Numbered from the stretch's first letter, positions 1-9,896 are shown. The stretch: DNA of 64,000 nt from Colimorpha sp045597845 (GCA_045597845.1 JAZLKZ010000107.1:17125-81124); one strand, 5' to 3'. Numbers and translations are program-made. Notes: generated by a model from the sequence alone, not told the origin.

Positions 1-399
1 CACCTTTGCGGCATATTCCTTCGGAAATCCATACACACCACAACTGACGCAGGGGAACGCGATACTCTTGACCCCATATTTCTTAGCGATAGCCAACGAA
101 GTGGTATAGCACGAAGCCAGCAGCTCGGCAGCCTTTTTCTCGCTATAGTATCGATAAATCGGTCCCACGGTATGGATAACATACTTGCAAGGCAAATCAT
201 ACGCACCCGTAATCTTGCTTTGACCTGTTTTACAGCCATCAAGGGTCATGCACTCCTTCAAGAGTCCCGGACCTGCAGCAAGATGGATAGCGCCATCCAC
301 GCCACCACCGCCCAAAAGCGAACAATTAGCCGCATTGACAATGGCATCCACTTCTAATTTGGTGATGTCGCCTACAATCAACTTGATGTCTTTAGCCAT
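1..399 (-). CDS. Macro domain protein (ADP-ribose hydrolase type), partial
   Basis: The reading frame starts at ATG 399 and runs off the left edge after 133 codons, so the C-terminus is missing. The product begins MAKDIKLIVGDIT and carries the macro-domain nucleotide loop VDAIVNAAN followed by the glycine run LGGGGVDGAIH, and later the second loop PCVSCGVYGFP. Macro domains of this class bind ADP-ribose and often remove it from proteins or from O-acetyl-ADP-ribose. The domain fills the whole visible protein, as in stand-alone bacterial YmdB/TM_0508-type enzymes of about 160-180 residues. No partner gene is visible on the left. Family assignment is firm; the exact substrate is not. Confidence 0.85.
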   Translation of the reverse strand, partial: MAKDIKLIVGDITKLEVDAIVNAANCSLLGGGGVDGAIHLAAGPGLLKECMTLDGCKTGQSKITGAYDLPCKYVIHTVGPIYRYYSEKKAAELLASCYTTSLAIAKKYGVKSIAFPCVSCGVYGFPKEYAAKV

Positions 400-476
400 A
401 AAAACTTCTCCTTAATATATGGTTCAACAAAAAAAACTGCCAATATAGCACAGCACTGACCTTGTTCTAACAGTCG

Positions 477-1820
477 TCACTTTCCGATGCAGAAACGACC
501 AAAAATCGAGCCAAGTATTTCATCGGAAGTCACTTGACCCGTGATGGCGCCAAGATGGTAGAGCGCTTCACGGAGGTCGATAATGATTAGGTCGGCGGGG
601 ATGCCTTGCGACATGCTTTCACGCACCTGACTGCAAGCAGAAAGGACTTGTTTCAAAGCCTCGTAGTGACGCACATTGGTAACCATCTGGGAATTGGCGT
701 CAACGGTAGCACCCTTGACCAAAGAGACAAGCTGTTTTTTCAACTCACAAAGACCTTCGCCCGACTTGGCACAAATCCCAAACGATTGGAAATTAGAATT
801 CAAGCAAGGATGGGCGAGGTCGGACTTGTTGGCAAGCAAAAGCAAGGTCTTGCCTTCAAGGGAGACTTGCTTCTCAAAAGCGGCAAGTTCTTCTTCTACA
901 TTCCTTTCTCGCGCATCCACCAGATAGAGTATAGTTCGCGCCTTCTGGGCGGCTTGATAACTGCGCTCAATGCCCACTGACTCGATGGCGTCGTTGCTGT
1001 GTCGGATACCGGCAGTATCTATAAAACGGAACATAACACCCTCCAGCGTAAGCGTATCCTCGATGGTATCGCGGGTGGTGCCAGGAATATCGCTCACAAT
1101 GGCACGATTATCTTCCAGCAACGCATTGAGCAGCGTAGATTTACCCACATTAGGCTTGCCCACAATAGCTACAGGAACACCGTTTTTGATGGCGTTGCCC
1201 ATCAGGAAGGAATCCACCAATTGCGAGCAGACCAGCATTACCTGATCGAGCAATGTCCGTAGTTTGCTTCTATCGGCAAACTCGACATCTTCGTCGCTAA
1301 AGTCAAGTTCCAATTCCAAGAACGAGGCAAGTTCGACAAACTGGTCGCGCAAAGATGCCAAAGTTGCAGCGTAGCCGCCACGCAACTGACTCACAGCCAA
1401 TTGGTGCATTGAAGCGTTAGTCGAAGCGATGAGGTCGGCGACAGCCTCCGACTGCGAGAGATCCATCTTGCCGTTGAGGAAAGCGCGTTTTGTAAATTCG
1501 CCCGGCTCCGCCAACCGTGCGCCAGCATCTATCAACAATTGCAATATGGTCTGCTGCACATACTGCGAACCATGACAGGCGATTTCCACCACATCTTCGC
1601 CCGTATAGGAATGAGGTGCAACGAAATAAGTCAGCACGACTTCATCGAGCAATGCGCCGTCGGGATTGTTAAAAGCGGTGAATGTGGCATGGCGAGGTTT
1701 GAGCGAATCGCAAGCGGCGAATTGCACAACCACAGCAACAGCATCAGGTCCGGAAACACGAATCAATGCAACACCGCCCACACCGGCAGGAGATGATATG
1801 GCAACGACGGTATCGCTCAT
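477..1820 (-). CDS. mnmE: tRNA uridine-5-carboxymethylaminomethyl synthesis GTPase MnmE
   Basis: 447 residues, a normal length for MnmE (TrmE). With MnmG it installs the carboxymethylaminomethyl group on wobble U34 of certain tRNAs. The N-terminal tetrahydrofolate-binding domain comes first, then a G domain inserted in the helical domain: P-loop GKPNVGKS at about 221-228, the GTT switch at about 247-249, DTAG at about 269 and NKSD near 331. The protein ends in the diagnostic CIGK motif, whose cysteine is needed for modification. The start ATG overlaps the stop of the upstream membrane-protein gene by four bases (ATGA), so the two are probably translationally coupled. Confidence 0.97.
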   Translation of the reverse strand: MSDTVVAISSPAGVGGVALIRVSGPDAVAVVVQFAACDSLKPRHATFTAFNNPDGALLDEVVLTYFVAPHSYTGEDVVEIACHGSQYVQQTILQLLIDAGARLAEPGEFTKRAFLNGKMDLSQSEAVADLIASTNASMHQLAVSQLRGGYAATLASLRDQFVELASFLELELDFSDEDVEFADRSKLRTLLDQVMLVCSQLVDSFLMGNAIKNGVPVAIVGKPNVGKSTLLNALLEDNRAIVSDIPGTTRDTIEDTLTLEGVMFRFIDTAGIRHSNDAIESVGIERSYQAAQKARTILYLVDARERNVEEELAAFEKQVSLEGKTLLLLANKSDLAHPCLNSNFQSFGICAKSGEGLCELKKQLVSLVKGATVDANSQMVTNVRHYEALKQVLSACSQVRESMSQGIPADLIIIDLREALYHLGAITGQVTSDEILGSIFGRFCIGK

Positions 1821-2311
1821 TCGCCCTGTTTTTCAATCTTATACAAATCGGGGAACAGTTCCGTCATCTGTTCATCGGAGAGGCCCAAGTCGGTCTTGAT
1901 TTTCATATGATTTGGGTAGAGCATGAAAAGCGTAAGCACCAACAACATCAGTAGCATAAATAGCACGCTATTGTGCGAGAGGGTGATAAGCACGCATTCC
2001 ACCACTACAATGCCCAAGGTGGTGAGGTAGATGTTGGACACCTGCTCGGAATATTTTGCGAGTTTCGCGTTCAGGTCGTCCATCTGGCGCAATTTAGGCG
2101 TAGATTTACGGACAATAAACAGAATGGTGCAAATAGCAAGAACCGACAAGACACATCCTGCAATCAACATGAAACGAAAACCTTGTTCGTTGATATAAAA
2201 ACGCCTATTCCAAAGATAATAAAGTGCCAAAGTGGCGACAGAAACCAACAACGAACCGTAAAGTCCGAAGTTTGCCGTGCGAGAGATTTTTTTCAAGTAG
2301 GTTTTATGCAT
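1817..2311 (-). CDS. Small integral membrane protein, function unknown
   Basis: About 164 residues from ATG 2311 (MHKTYLKK). An upstream ATG at 2377 would add 22 AT-rich codons and overlap the uvrA stop by eight bases; I prefer 2311 because the added stretch looks non-coding, but the longer form is possible. About four hydrophobic segments are visible in two pairs, with a charged linker (KSTPKLRQMDDLNAKLAKYSE) between them, and the C-terminal tail is soluble. I do not recognise a functional family. It sits between uvrA and mnmE on the same strand and overlaps mnmE by four bases, so it is likely co-transcribed with them. Confidence 0.7.
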   Translation of the reverse strand: MHKTYLKKISRTANFGLYGSLLVSVATLALYYLWNRRFYINEQGFRFMLIAGCVLSVLAICTILFIVRKSTPKLRQMDDLNAKLAKYSEQVSNIYLTTLGIVVVECVLITLSHNSVLFMLLMLLVLTLFMLYPNHMKIKTDLGLSDEQMTELFPDLYKIEKQGE

Positions 2312-2369
2312 TGAACGATAAATTAAAATTACAATTAAATATTGAAAACAAGCAAGATGTATAAGCACC

Positions 2370-5261
2370 TCATTCATTCTTTGCCATTAGAACTTCGCGC
2401 AAGAAATTGCCCGTATAAGACGATTCACACAGAACCAGCTTCTCGGGAATGCCGGCAAAAACCACATTACCACCCTCGTTGCCACCTTCAGGCCCCATAT
2501 CAATCACCCAGTCTGCCACCTTGATGATGTCGTGATGGTGCTCGATGACCACGATGCTGTGACCTCGTTCAATCAAACTGTTGAAAGCCTTGATAAGCTT
2601 CTGGATGTCGTGGAAATGCAAACCCGTTGAAGGTTCGTCGAAGATGAAAAGCTGAGGCTGAGCCGCTTCACCCTTTACCAAGAAAGAGGCCAACTTGACA
2701 CGCTGCGCCTCTCCCCCACTCAGCGAGCTGCTGCTCTGACCCAGTTTCAAGTATCCGAGTCCCACGTCCTGAAGTGGTTGCAGGCGAGAAAGAATACGCA
2801 ACAAGGTGGAACTACTTTCGGAACGTTTGCCTTCGTTCTGCAAATCTATGGCAGCCTGCGTTTCAGAGAAAAACGACAGAGCCTGATCGACCGTCATCTC
2901 CAATATATCGCTTACGTTTTTTCCTTGGAACTGCACTTCAAGCGTTTCCTCCTTAAAGCGCGTGCCATGACACTCTTCACACACCAGATGGACATCTGCC
3001 ATAAACTGCATCCCGATAGTTACATAGCCCTCGCCTTCGCAATTTTCGCAACGGCCGCCCTCTGTGTTGAAGGAAAAATAGCCCGCCTTGTAGCCGCGAG
3101 CCTTGGCGAGCGGCTGCTGAGCATAAAGGCTGCGAATTTCGTCGTAAGCCTTCATATAGGTTGCGGGGTTGCTACGCGACGAGCGGCCAATAGGATTCTG
3201 GTCTACAAGCTCCACACCTCCGATGCGCGCAAGATCGCCATCCAAACTGGCACACTTGCCCACATATTCTACATTGCCGTCGAACCGTTTTTCCAGCACA
3301 TCGTAAAGAACCTGCTTGATCAACGAAGTCTTGCCGCTGCCACTCACTCCCGTCACCACGGTAAGCACACCCAATGGGATGTCCACCGTAACATGCTTGA
3401 GATTATTGCAGAAAGCGTCGTGAATGGTAATTTTGTCCCGCCACAAACGGCGATGGCCGGGCACGGCGATGAAGCGCTCTCCCGAAAGGTAGTCGAGTGT
3501 GAGGGAGGAGTTTGTTTGTTGATTTGAAGGTTGTTTTCCACTCTTATGTCTCACTTCATCCGGAATTGGACCCTCAAACACCACGGTACCGCCCAAACGA
3601 CCCGCGCCAGGGCCAATGTCTATCACATAGTCGGCGGCATTGATAATGTCGGAGTCGTGTTCCACCACGATGACAGTATTCCCAAGGTCGCGCAATTGCT
3701 TGAGGACCTTGATGAGGCGGAACGTGTCGCGCGAATGCAAGCCGATGGACGGCTCGTCGAGGATATACATGGAACCCACCAACGAGCTTCCCAACGATGT
3801 GGCGAGGTTGATGCGCTGAGATTCGCCACCGGAAAGAGTGCTGGACATGCGGCTGAGGGTCAAATAGCCCAAGCCCACATCCATCAAATATCCTACACGG
3901 TTGTTAAGTTCAACAAGCAGACGCTTGGTCGCCTCACGCTCATTGTCGGTCAGCGAGATATTCTGCAGCCACTCGTAGAACTCCGAGATGGGCATCTGAG
4001 AAAGTTCCGTAATGCTCTTGCCCGACACCTTCACATAAGAAGCGTCCTTTCTAAGACGAGAGCCCTTGCAGTCGGGACAAGTAGTCTTGCCGCGATAGCG
4101 TGCCAACATGACACGGTATTGTATCTTATAATTCTGAGATTCAATCCATTTAAAGAAGCCGTTGATACCTTCCCAATTGCCATAGCCGTTCCAAAGAATG
4201 TCCCGCTGACGGTCGGTCAAGTCGCAATAGGGCGTATGTATCGGAAAATCCAACTTGGGCGAAAGTCGTATGAAATGCGTCTTCCACTCCTGCATCTTCT
4301 CTCCTTTCCAGCAAGCCACAGCGCCTTCGTAGATTGATAAAGTCTTGTTGGGCACCACAATATCCTCGTCAATGCCAATAACATTGCCATTGCCTTGACA
4401 GGTTTCGCAAGCACCGTAAGGATTATTGAAACTGAAAAAGTTAGGATTTGGTTTTTCAAAAGTGATTCCATCAGCTTCGAATCGGTTAGAAAAGTTGTGA
4501 AGTGTAATGGAATCCGACACTTCTACACCGACTACGCAACTGCCACGACCCTCGAAAAAGGCCGTTTGCACATCCTCGCTCACGCGAGACAAAAGGTCGT
4601 CGTCGCCAGCACGCACCGAAATACGGTCCACCAACAGCAACACTTCTTTGAGACCATCAATGGCGTTCGTTTCCAAGCAATCGTCGATTTTGAGGATCGT
4701 ACCCGCCTCCGAGACCCGCACAAAGCCCTCCTGACGTAGCATCTGCAGCTGGCCTCGCAAATCCCTGTCCTCGCAGGCTTCGAGCGGAGCATAAATATAA
4801 ACACGCGTATCCTCCGGCAGCGCCATGACAAAATCCACCACATCGCTCACGCTGTGACGCTTGACCTCCACGCCCGAGATGGGAGAAAAGGTACGACCAA
4901 TGCGACCAAACAAAAGTTTCAGATACTCGTAAATCTCCGTCGAAGTGCCCACCGTGGAGCGAGGGTTGCTGGTATTCACCTTTTGCTCTATCGCCACGGC
5001 GGGAGAAATGCCACGAATCCAATCAACTTCGGGTTTGCTCATTCGGCCCAGGAACTGACGCGCATAAGAAGAAAGACTCTCCACATAACGCCGCTGACCT
5101 TCCGCATAAAGCGTATCGAAGGCCAGACTCGACTTACCGCTTCCACTTACGCCAGTGATAACCACCAACTTATTGCATGGAATGGATACATCGATGTTCT
5201 TGAGGTTGTTCACCCTGGCACCCTTAATTTCTATCACCGATTTAGAACCTTGTTCCATCAT
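2370..5261 (-). CDS. uvrA: UvrABC excinuclease subunit A
   Basis: 963 residues, typical UvrA length. It is the damage-recognition ATPase of nucleotide excision repair, acting as a dimer that loads UvrB. Two ABC modules are visible: Walker A GVSGSGKSS near residue 40 and GVSGSGKTS near 640, each with an LSGGE signature later. Zinc-finger cysteine pairs occur at CETCQGNG, CPDCKGSR and CENCEGEG with CEECHG. The protein starts MMEQGSKS; either of the first two methionines could be used. Downstream on the same strand lie the small membrane protein and mnmE. A tRNA gene and its terminator lie just upstream. Confidence 0.98.
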   Translation of the reverse strand: MMEQGSKSVIEIKGARVNNLKNIDVSIPCNKLVVITGVSGSGKSSLAFDTLYAEGQRRYVESLSSYARQFLGRMSKPEVDWIRGISPAVAIEQKVNTSNPRSTVGTSTEIYEYLKLLFGRIGRTFSPISGVEVKRHSVSDVVDFVMALPEDTRVYIYAPLEACEDRDLRGQLQMLRQEGFVRVSEAGTILKIDDCLETNAIDGLKEVLLLVDRISVRAGDDDLLSRVSEDVQTAFFEGRGSCVVGVEVSDSITLHNFSNRFEADGITFEKPNPNFFSFNNPYGACETCQGNGNVIGIDEDIVVPNKTLSIYEGAVACWKGEKMQEWKTHFIRLSPKLDFPIHTPYCDLTDRQRDILWNGYGNWEGINGFFKWIESQNYKIQYRVMLARYRGKTTCPDCKGSRLRKDASYVKVSGKSITELSQMPISEFYEWLQNISLTDNEREATKRLLVELNNRVGYLMDVGLGYLTLSRMSSTLSGGESQRINLATSLGSSLVGSMYILDEPSIGLHSRDTFRLIKVLKQLRDLGNTVIVVEHDSDIINAADYVIDIGPGAGRLGGTVVFEGPIPDEVRHKSGKQPSNQQTNSSLTLDYLSGERFIAVPGHRRLWRDKITIHDAFCNNLKHVTVDIPLGVLTVVTGVSGSGKTSLIKQVLYDVLEKRFDGNVEYVGKCASLDGDLARIGGVELVDQNPIGRSSRSNPATYMKAYDEIRSLYAQQPLAKARGYKAGYFSFNTEGGRCENCEGEGYVTIGMQFMADVHLVCEECHGTRFKEETLEVQFQGKNVSDILEMTVDQALSFFSETQAAIDLQNEGKRSESSSTLLRILSRLQPLQDVGLGYLKLGQSSSSLSGGEAQRVKLASFLVKGEAAQPQLFIFDEPSTGLHFHDIQKLIKAFNSLIERGHSIVVIEHHHDIIKVADWVIDMGPEGGNEGGNVVFAGIPEKLVLCESSYTGNFLREVLMAKNE

Positions 5262-5324
5262 TTAACGTTAACGCACAAAAGTCGGAAAAATTGCACGAAG
5301 CACCCGTATGCCATCAAGAAAAAG

Positions 5325-5362
5325 CAAAAACAGATTCAACTTTGCGGTTAAATCTGTTTTTG
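5325..5362 (-). terminator. Rho-independent terminator of tRNA-Pro
   Basis: A perfect 12-bp inverted repeat (CAAAAACAGATT / AATCTGTTTTTG) encloses a 14-nt loop. On the minus strand the hairpin is followed by CTTTTTCTT. It lies about 17 bp after the tRNA 3' end and before uvrA, so it should end the tRNA transcript. Confidence 0.8.
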
Positions 5363-5379
5363 TTTGATTTTCAAATCTG

Positions 5380-5453
5380 TCGGGGCGAAAAGACTCGAAC
5401 TTTCGACCCCTTGCACCCCATGCAAGTGCGCTAGCCAACTGCGCCACGCCCCG
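5380..5453 (-). tRNA. tRNA-Pro (anticodon GGG)
   Basis: A 74-nt cloverleaf reads on the minus strand. The acceptor stem is CGGGGCG/CGCCCCG, the D stem GCGC/GCGC, and the anticodon stem CTTGC/GCAAG around the seven-base loop ATGGGGT. This gives U33 followed by anticodon GGG, which reads CCC and CCU proline codons. The T stem is GAAAG/CTTTT with loop TTCGAGT and one G-U pair. The discriminator is A, and the CCA tail is not encoded. A strong Bacteroidetes promoter lies upstream and a terminator downstream, so it is a single-gene unit. Confidence 0.95.
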
Positions 5454-5490
5454 AGTGATTTGCAAGACTTGCGTCCCTTGAAATCGAGTG

Positions 5491-5522
5491 CAAAAGTACT
5501 ACATTTTTTTTTATTGGCAAAA
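5491..5522 (-). promoter_or_regulatory. Bacteroidetes-type promoter of tRNA-Pro
   Basis: On the minus strand TTTTG (5522-5518) is followed after exactly 19 bp by TACTTTTG (5498-5491). This matches the Bacteroidetes sigma-ABfr consensus of a TTTG box near -33 and TAnnTTTG near -7. The tRNA begins about 37 bp downstream. Confidence 0.75.
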
Positions 5523-5670
5523 TCTTTTTGACAAAAAATCGAATCCTATCCGACAACAGCCTGAAAAGCTTTCCATTACAAAATCAAAAAGATTATTTCC
5601 CAAAGGTCTTTCCTGAAAACAAAATCGCTTAATTTTCCAGTAACAATTACGAAACCGAGCCAATTAGGCA

Positions 5671-7101
5671 TTAATTATTGTGGAGTTTTACGACAACCTC
5701 GCTTTCCCTTGCATCTCGCTGACGCGAACGAGAGTAAGTGGTATTGGTACAGTTAATGCGCAGCTCCGGCACGTTAAGAAATTCTTTCAGGGATTCTATT
5801 CTGTAATCCGAAAGCATCTTGTCGAGCAGCATGTCGCCAAAGGCGGCGCTACTCAACGACACGGAAATAGTGACATTGGGATTCATCGACAGGAACTCCG
5901 CCAGGCGTCCCATCTCCGACAAGCCTTTGGAAGTGAAATCCGCACTTGACGCAGCAAAGACATCCGTATAATTGATGGCGACATCCATAGGCATATCGTC
6001 AAGAACAACGTCATGGGTGACATCGGCGAAAAATCTGTCAGACTGATGTACGGGAATGACATCCTGCCGATCGAAGCAAGCCTCCGCCGAGAAGCCGATC
6101 TGATAGCTACGTCCGGCCTTCAACAGCAGCTGATAGTCTCCCGAAGCATCTGTCTCAGTGGACATTCCGTTGCCATTATCGTCGCACCACCTCACTGTTG
6201 CATGAGGCAACGGCTTTCCATATTGAGTGGCAACATGTCCATGCAACAAGGCGCAACGAAGGGCATCGACACAGAGATATAGCGCATCGGTTCCTTTACG
6301 GCGAGAGAGCAGGTAAAGCGCATGGTTTTCAAGGTCGGCGGCAAGTTCATAATCATCTGCGGATGAATTGATTGGAGATGGCAGTTTCTGAACAGGAGCA
6401 AGTCCAATGGTGTTAAGCCTTGCCGTATCGTCGAAAACAACGTCAGACTTGAAACGCGTAGCATAAAGCGACCAAGCGGAATCGCCGGGCTGACGGTTGC
6501 GGGAAGCAAACAGCAAAAAACCATTCACCAAAACAGGAGCCCCCTCATCCCCTGCAGTATTGACTCGCACACCCATATTACGAGGCCTTCCCCATATATT
6601 ATTTATGGTATCGAACTCGCTGTACCAAAGATCCTTGCCGCCCATTCCCACCAAGTCGGATGTTGCAAAGACCATTATCGACCCATCTTCGGAGAAAACA
6701 GGATGTTCTACAGAAAGCGACTGGGCGTCACGCATTTTGACCTTAGAAATCTTAGGCGACTTGTCCTCATTTTCAATTCGTTCGTAAAGCGCAGAGCCTT
6801 TCTTCGAAGCCGACGTAAAAAACAGGTTTCCCGTTCGTGGATTCCGCACCACATAATCAAGGCGATTGTCCAAATTCGACCATACGGTATCGCCCACAAC
6901 ACCAGTCACAGTACCCGAAATGCGAGGCAGGCAAAGATGCAAACCACCGGAATAGGCATATAACTGGCCATCGACAATGGAAAGGTTGGACACGTTGGCA
7001 GGAAAAACCGCCAAGTGCTGAAACGTGACGGACAAAGGCTGCGCCACTAATTGCGTACAAGCAAAAAGAACAACCAAGAAGAGAGAAATGCGATGTAGCA
7101 T
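5671..7101 (-). CDS. PorE-like exported protein: beta-propeller, regulatory-like domain and degenerate OmpA domain
   Basis: 476 residues with a clear signal peptide (about residues 1-20, ending LVAQ). Residues about 25-280 carry PD40/WD40-like propeller strands, for example PVFSEDGSIMVFATSD, GGKDLWYSE and NTAGDEGAPV. A carboxypeptidase-regulatory-like fold follows (GHVATQYGKPLPHATV, TDASGDYQLLL), then a C-terminal region shaped like an OmpA peptidoglycan-binding domain (FTSKGLSEMGRLAEFLSMNP) but lacking the usual full motif. This order resembles PorE (PG1058) of Porphyromonas gingivalis, a T9SS periplasmic component, without the N-terminal TPR. T9SS cargo genes elsewhere in the window fit that reading, but the link is inference. 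It stands alone between tRNA-Pro and lon. Confidence 0.65.
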   Translation of the reverse strand: MLHRISLFLVVLFACTQLVAQPLSVTFQHLAVFPANVSNLSIVDGQLYAYSGGLHLCLPRISGTVTGVVGDTVWSNLDNRLDYVVRNPRTGNLFFTSASKKGSALYERIENEDKSPKISKVKMRDAQSLSVEHPVFSEDGSIMVFATSDLVGMGGKDLWYSEFDTINNIWGRPRNMGVRVNTAGDEGAPVLVNGFLLFASRNRQPGDSAWSLYATRFKSDVVFDDTARLNTIGLAPVQKLPSPINSSADDYELAADLENHALYLLSRRKGTDALYLCVDALRCALLHGHVATQYGKPLPHATVRWCDDNGNGMSTETDASGDYQLLLKAGRSYQIGFSAEACFDRQDVIPVHQSDRFFADVTHDVVLDDMPMDVAINYTDVFAASSADFTSKGLSEMGRLAEFLSMNPNVTISVSLSSAAFGDMLLDKMLSDYRIESLKEFLNVPELRINCTNTTYSRSRQRDARESEVVVKLHNN

Positions 7102-7161
7102 GGAAAATGAATTACAAGTTTAGCAAAAATCTAATATTGAAAAAAGCCAGAGACAAACCAG

Positions 7162-9585
7162 TTATTTTTCAAGCAATATAAATGGCAACGCCTCGTGCAT
7201 TTCATTGATATAGTGAAACGTGAGACCTTTGAGATATTCTGGATTGATGTCCTCGACGTCGCGACGGTTGTCTTCGCACATCAAAATATCGGTGATGCCG
7301 GCGCGCTTGGCGGCGAGGATCTTCTCCTTGATGCCACCCACAGGAGTAACGGCGCCGCGGAGCGTGATTTCGCCCGTCATTGCAAAGTCGGCGCGGACCT
7401 TGCGATGGGTGAAAGCGGAAACCATTGCGACAAACATCGTGATGCCAGCCGAAGGGCCATCTTTCGGCGTCGCCCCTTCGGGGACATGGATATGGATGTT
7501 GCTCTCCTCTATGGTCTTGAAATCAATACCGAACGTATCGCAATTAGACTTAAGGTACTCAAATGCCAAAGTGGCAGATTCCTTCATCACATCGCCCAGA
7601 TTTCCCGTCATGGTAAGCGTGCCTTTGCCTTTGCTGATAGACGACTCGATGAAAAGGATTTCGCCTCCCACCTGAGTCCAGGCAAGACCCGTAACCACGC
7701 CCACCTTGGCGTCCTTGCCACGGTGTTCGCTGTTGTGGATAGGGAGGCCAAGCATGGATTTCAACGACTCGGGAGCGATTTTTTTCTCGAAAGGCTCGCC
7801 AGAGGCTTTCTTGACAGCGGCGCAACGCACTATTTTGGCTATGTTCTTTTCAAGTTGGCGCACGCCACTTTCACGGGTATAGTCATTTATCAAACGCACC
7901 AGCAGCTCGTTGGAGAAGGAAAGTTCGGAACGCTTGAAGCCATGTTCCTTGAGCTGGCGAGGGATAAGATGGCGCTTGGCTATCTCAAGTTTCTCCTCCA
8001 AGATATAGCCGCTCACGTCGATTACCTCCATACGGTCGAGCAATGCCGGCTGGATAGTAGAAAGGCTGTTGGCCGTAGCCACAAAAAGCACCTTGGAGAG
8101 GTCGTAGTCCAAATCAAGATAATTGTCGTGGAAAGCGCTGTTCTGCTCAGGGTCGAGCACCTCAAGCAAAGCCGAAGTTGGGTCGCCGTTGAGGCTGTTG
8201 GACTGCACCTTGTCGATTTCGTCAAGGATGAAAACAGGATTGGAAGTCCCAGCCTTCTTCACACTTTGGATGATACGTCCAGGCATAGCGCCCACATAGG
8301 TGCGGCGATGGCCTCGGATTTCCGCCTCATCGTGCAATCCACCCAAAGCCACACGCACATATTTGCGTTTCATTGCGGCGGCGATGCTCTTGCCCAAAGA
8401 GGTCTTGCCCGTGCCCGGAGGACCCACGAGACAGAGTATGGGAGATTTCATGTCGTCTTTCAGCGAAAGAACGGCAATGTGTTCCAAAATACGATCCTTC
8501 ACCTTTTCGATGCCATAATGGTCCTTGTCGAGGGTTTTCTTGGCGTGGTCGATATTGAGATTGTCTTTTGAATACTCGTTCCAAGGCAACGAAAGCATCA
8601 AATCGAGATAGTTAAGCTGTACGGTATAATCGGGCGACTGAGGCTGCGTACGTTGGAGTTTCTTGACCTCCTTCTCGAAGCAGTCCTGCACTGCGTCGCT
8701 CCAATGTTTCTTAGCAGCGCGCTCCATCAATTCCTCCACATCCTGCTCGGCAGGAGAGCCTCCCAATTCATCTTGGATGACACGCATCTGCTGGTTAAGG
8801 AAATACTCTCTCTGCTGCTTATCCATCTCGCTACGCGTCTTGTCCTGGATTTCGTCTCGCACCTTGGCAAACTGCATTTCCTCGTTGAGGAAACCCAGCA
8901 GCAAAGTCAGACGGTCTTCGTATCCAGGAGACTCCAGAAGCATCTGTTTCTCAGCCGATGAAATATCAAGATGAGAGGCGATGAAATTGATGAGAATCTT
9001 GTCGCTCCCAATATTCTTGATACTGGAAGATGGATCCGCATTGGAGCCGTGCGACTTGAGCAAAGCCACATATTGCTTGCGCAAGAGCGACAGGTTCGAC
9101 TTATATTGCTTGGGATGCTGAATGTCGGCATTTTCTTCAATTGGAGAAACCTTGCCCACATAATAGGGCTCGTCGGAAGTGATGGCGTCAAGGCGGAACT
9201 TGCGGGTTCCCTGCACCACACCCATCGTAACGCCGTTGGGCAAATCGAACACTTTAAGAATGCGCGCCACTACACCAATATTGAACATATCGTCGATGGT
9301 CGGGTTGTCGGTATCCGATATCTGCGTCACAACACCAATACGAAGCGATTTCTTGTTGGCATAATTGAGCAGATGCACCGATTTCTTTCGGCTCGCAGCA
9401 ATAGGCAAAATCACGCCGGGGAAAAGCACATTGTCGCGCAATGGCAGAATGGGGAGTTCTTCAGGCACCTCGTCGTCGGTGAGCAAGAATTCCTCCTCGT
9501 CTTTCGAGATGAGGGGTATAAACTCAGCATGAGCCATGATGCCGTCGGTCAGATCCTTTTCAAATTGAGTAAAAGGCTTGATCAT
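7162..9585 (-). CDS. lon: ATP-dependent endopeptidase Lon
   Basis: About 807 residues from ATG 9585; the frame stays open to 9657, but the extra N-terminus (MYFQELKPLC...) looks like untranslated leader. ATG 9537 (MAHAEFIPL) is also possible. Order: N-terminal substrate-binding domain (LPILPLRDNVLFPG), coiled-coil region, AAA+ module with Walker A GPPGTGKTS and Walker B FILDEIDK, then the S16 protease domain with catalytic serine in PKDGPSAGI and lysine in GGIKEKILAAKRAG. Lon degrades misfolded and some regulatory proteins in the cytosol. It is divergent from the marR-family gene. Confidence 0.96.
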   Translation of the reverse strand: MIKPFTQFEKDLTDGIMAHAEFIPLISKDEEEFLLTDDEVPEELPILPLRDNVLFPGVILPIAASRKKSVHLLNYANKKSLRIGVVTQISDTDNPTIDDMFNIGVVARILKVFDLPNGVTMGVVQGTRKFRLDAITSDEPYYVGKVSPIEENADIQHPKQYKSNLSLLRKQYVALLKSHGSNADPSSSIKNIGSDKILINFIASHLDISSAEKQMLLESPGYEDRLTLLLGFLNEEMQFAKVRDEIQDKTRSEMDKQQREYFLNQQMRVIQDELGGSPAEQDVEELMERAAKKHWSDAVQDCFEKEVKKLQRTQPQSPDYTVQLNYLDLMLSLPWNEYSKDNLNIDHAKKTLDKDHYGIEKVKDRILEHIAVLSLKDDMKSPILCLVGPPGTGKTSLGKSIAAAMKRKYVRVALGGLHDEAEIRGHRRTYVGAMPGRIIQSVKKAGTSNPVFILDEIDKVQSNSLNGDPTSALLEVLDPEQNSAFHDNYLDLDYDLSKVLFVATANSLSTIQPALLDRMEVIDVSGYILEEKLEIAKRHLIPRQLKEHGFKRSELSFSNELLVRLINDYTRESGVRQLEKNIAKIVRCAAVKKASGEPFEKKIAPESLKSMLGLPIHNSEHRGKDAKVGVVTGLAWTQVGGEILFIESSISKGKGTLTMTGNLGDVMKESATLAFEYLKSNCDTFGIDFKTIEESNIHIHVPEGATPKDGPSAGITMFVAMVSAFTHRKVRADFAMTGEITLRGAVTPVGGIKEKILAAKRAGITDILMCEDNRRDVEDINPEYLKGLTFHYINEMHEALPFILLEK

Positions 9586-9855
9586 GAATACAGTATTGTT
9601 GTTCGGTTGTTTAGATTCTTCAGAATGACACAAAGGTTTCAATTCTTGGAAATACATAATTTTTACGAAAAGTTGAGCGAAAATGTTACATCAAAAAGCG
9701 TGCCAAACATCGAGTCTCGAGCAAAAAAGTACAACAGGCTCCAATCGCTTCTTCGACGCACGGGGAACTGACAACAAGCAATCAGCAAGAGCAGTGGGAA
9801 AACACCAAACTGACACTGAAAAGTTTTGTCATTTCCGCAAATCAGTATTTTTTTG

Positions 9856-9863
9856 TATCTTTG
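9856..9863 (+). promoter_or_regulatory. Promoter -7 box of the marR-family gene
   Basis: TATCTTTG followed by CAAAG, 33 bp before the start codon, matches the Bacteroidetes -7 element. No TTTG box is found at the standard 19-21 bp spacing; the closest TTTTG lies 27 bp upstream. Confidence 0.55.
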
Positions 9864-9896
9864 CAAAGTTAAATCAATCTACAATCATATTTTCCC

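Noticed and set aside
3531..4337. Long plus-strand ORF inside uvrA
   Set aside because: It lies fully within a well-supported gene on the other strand and has no recognisable domain; the same holds for the long ORFs opposite lon, lysS and the Hdr genes.
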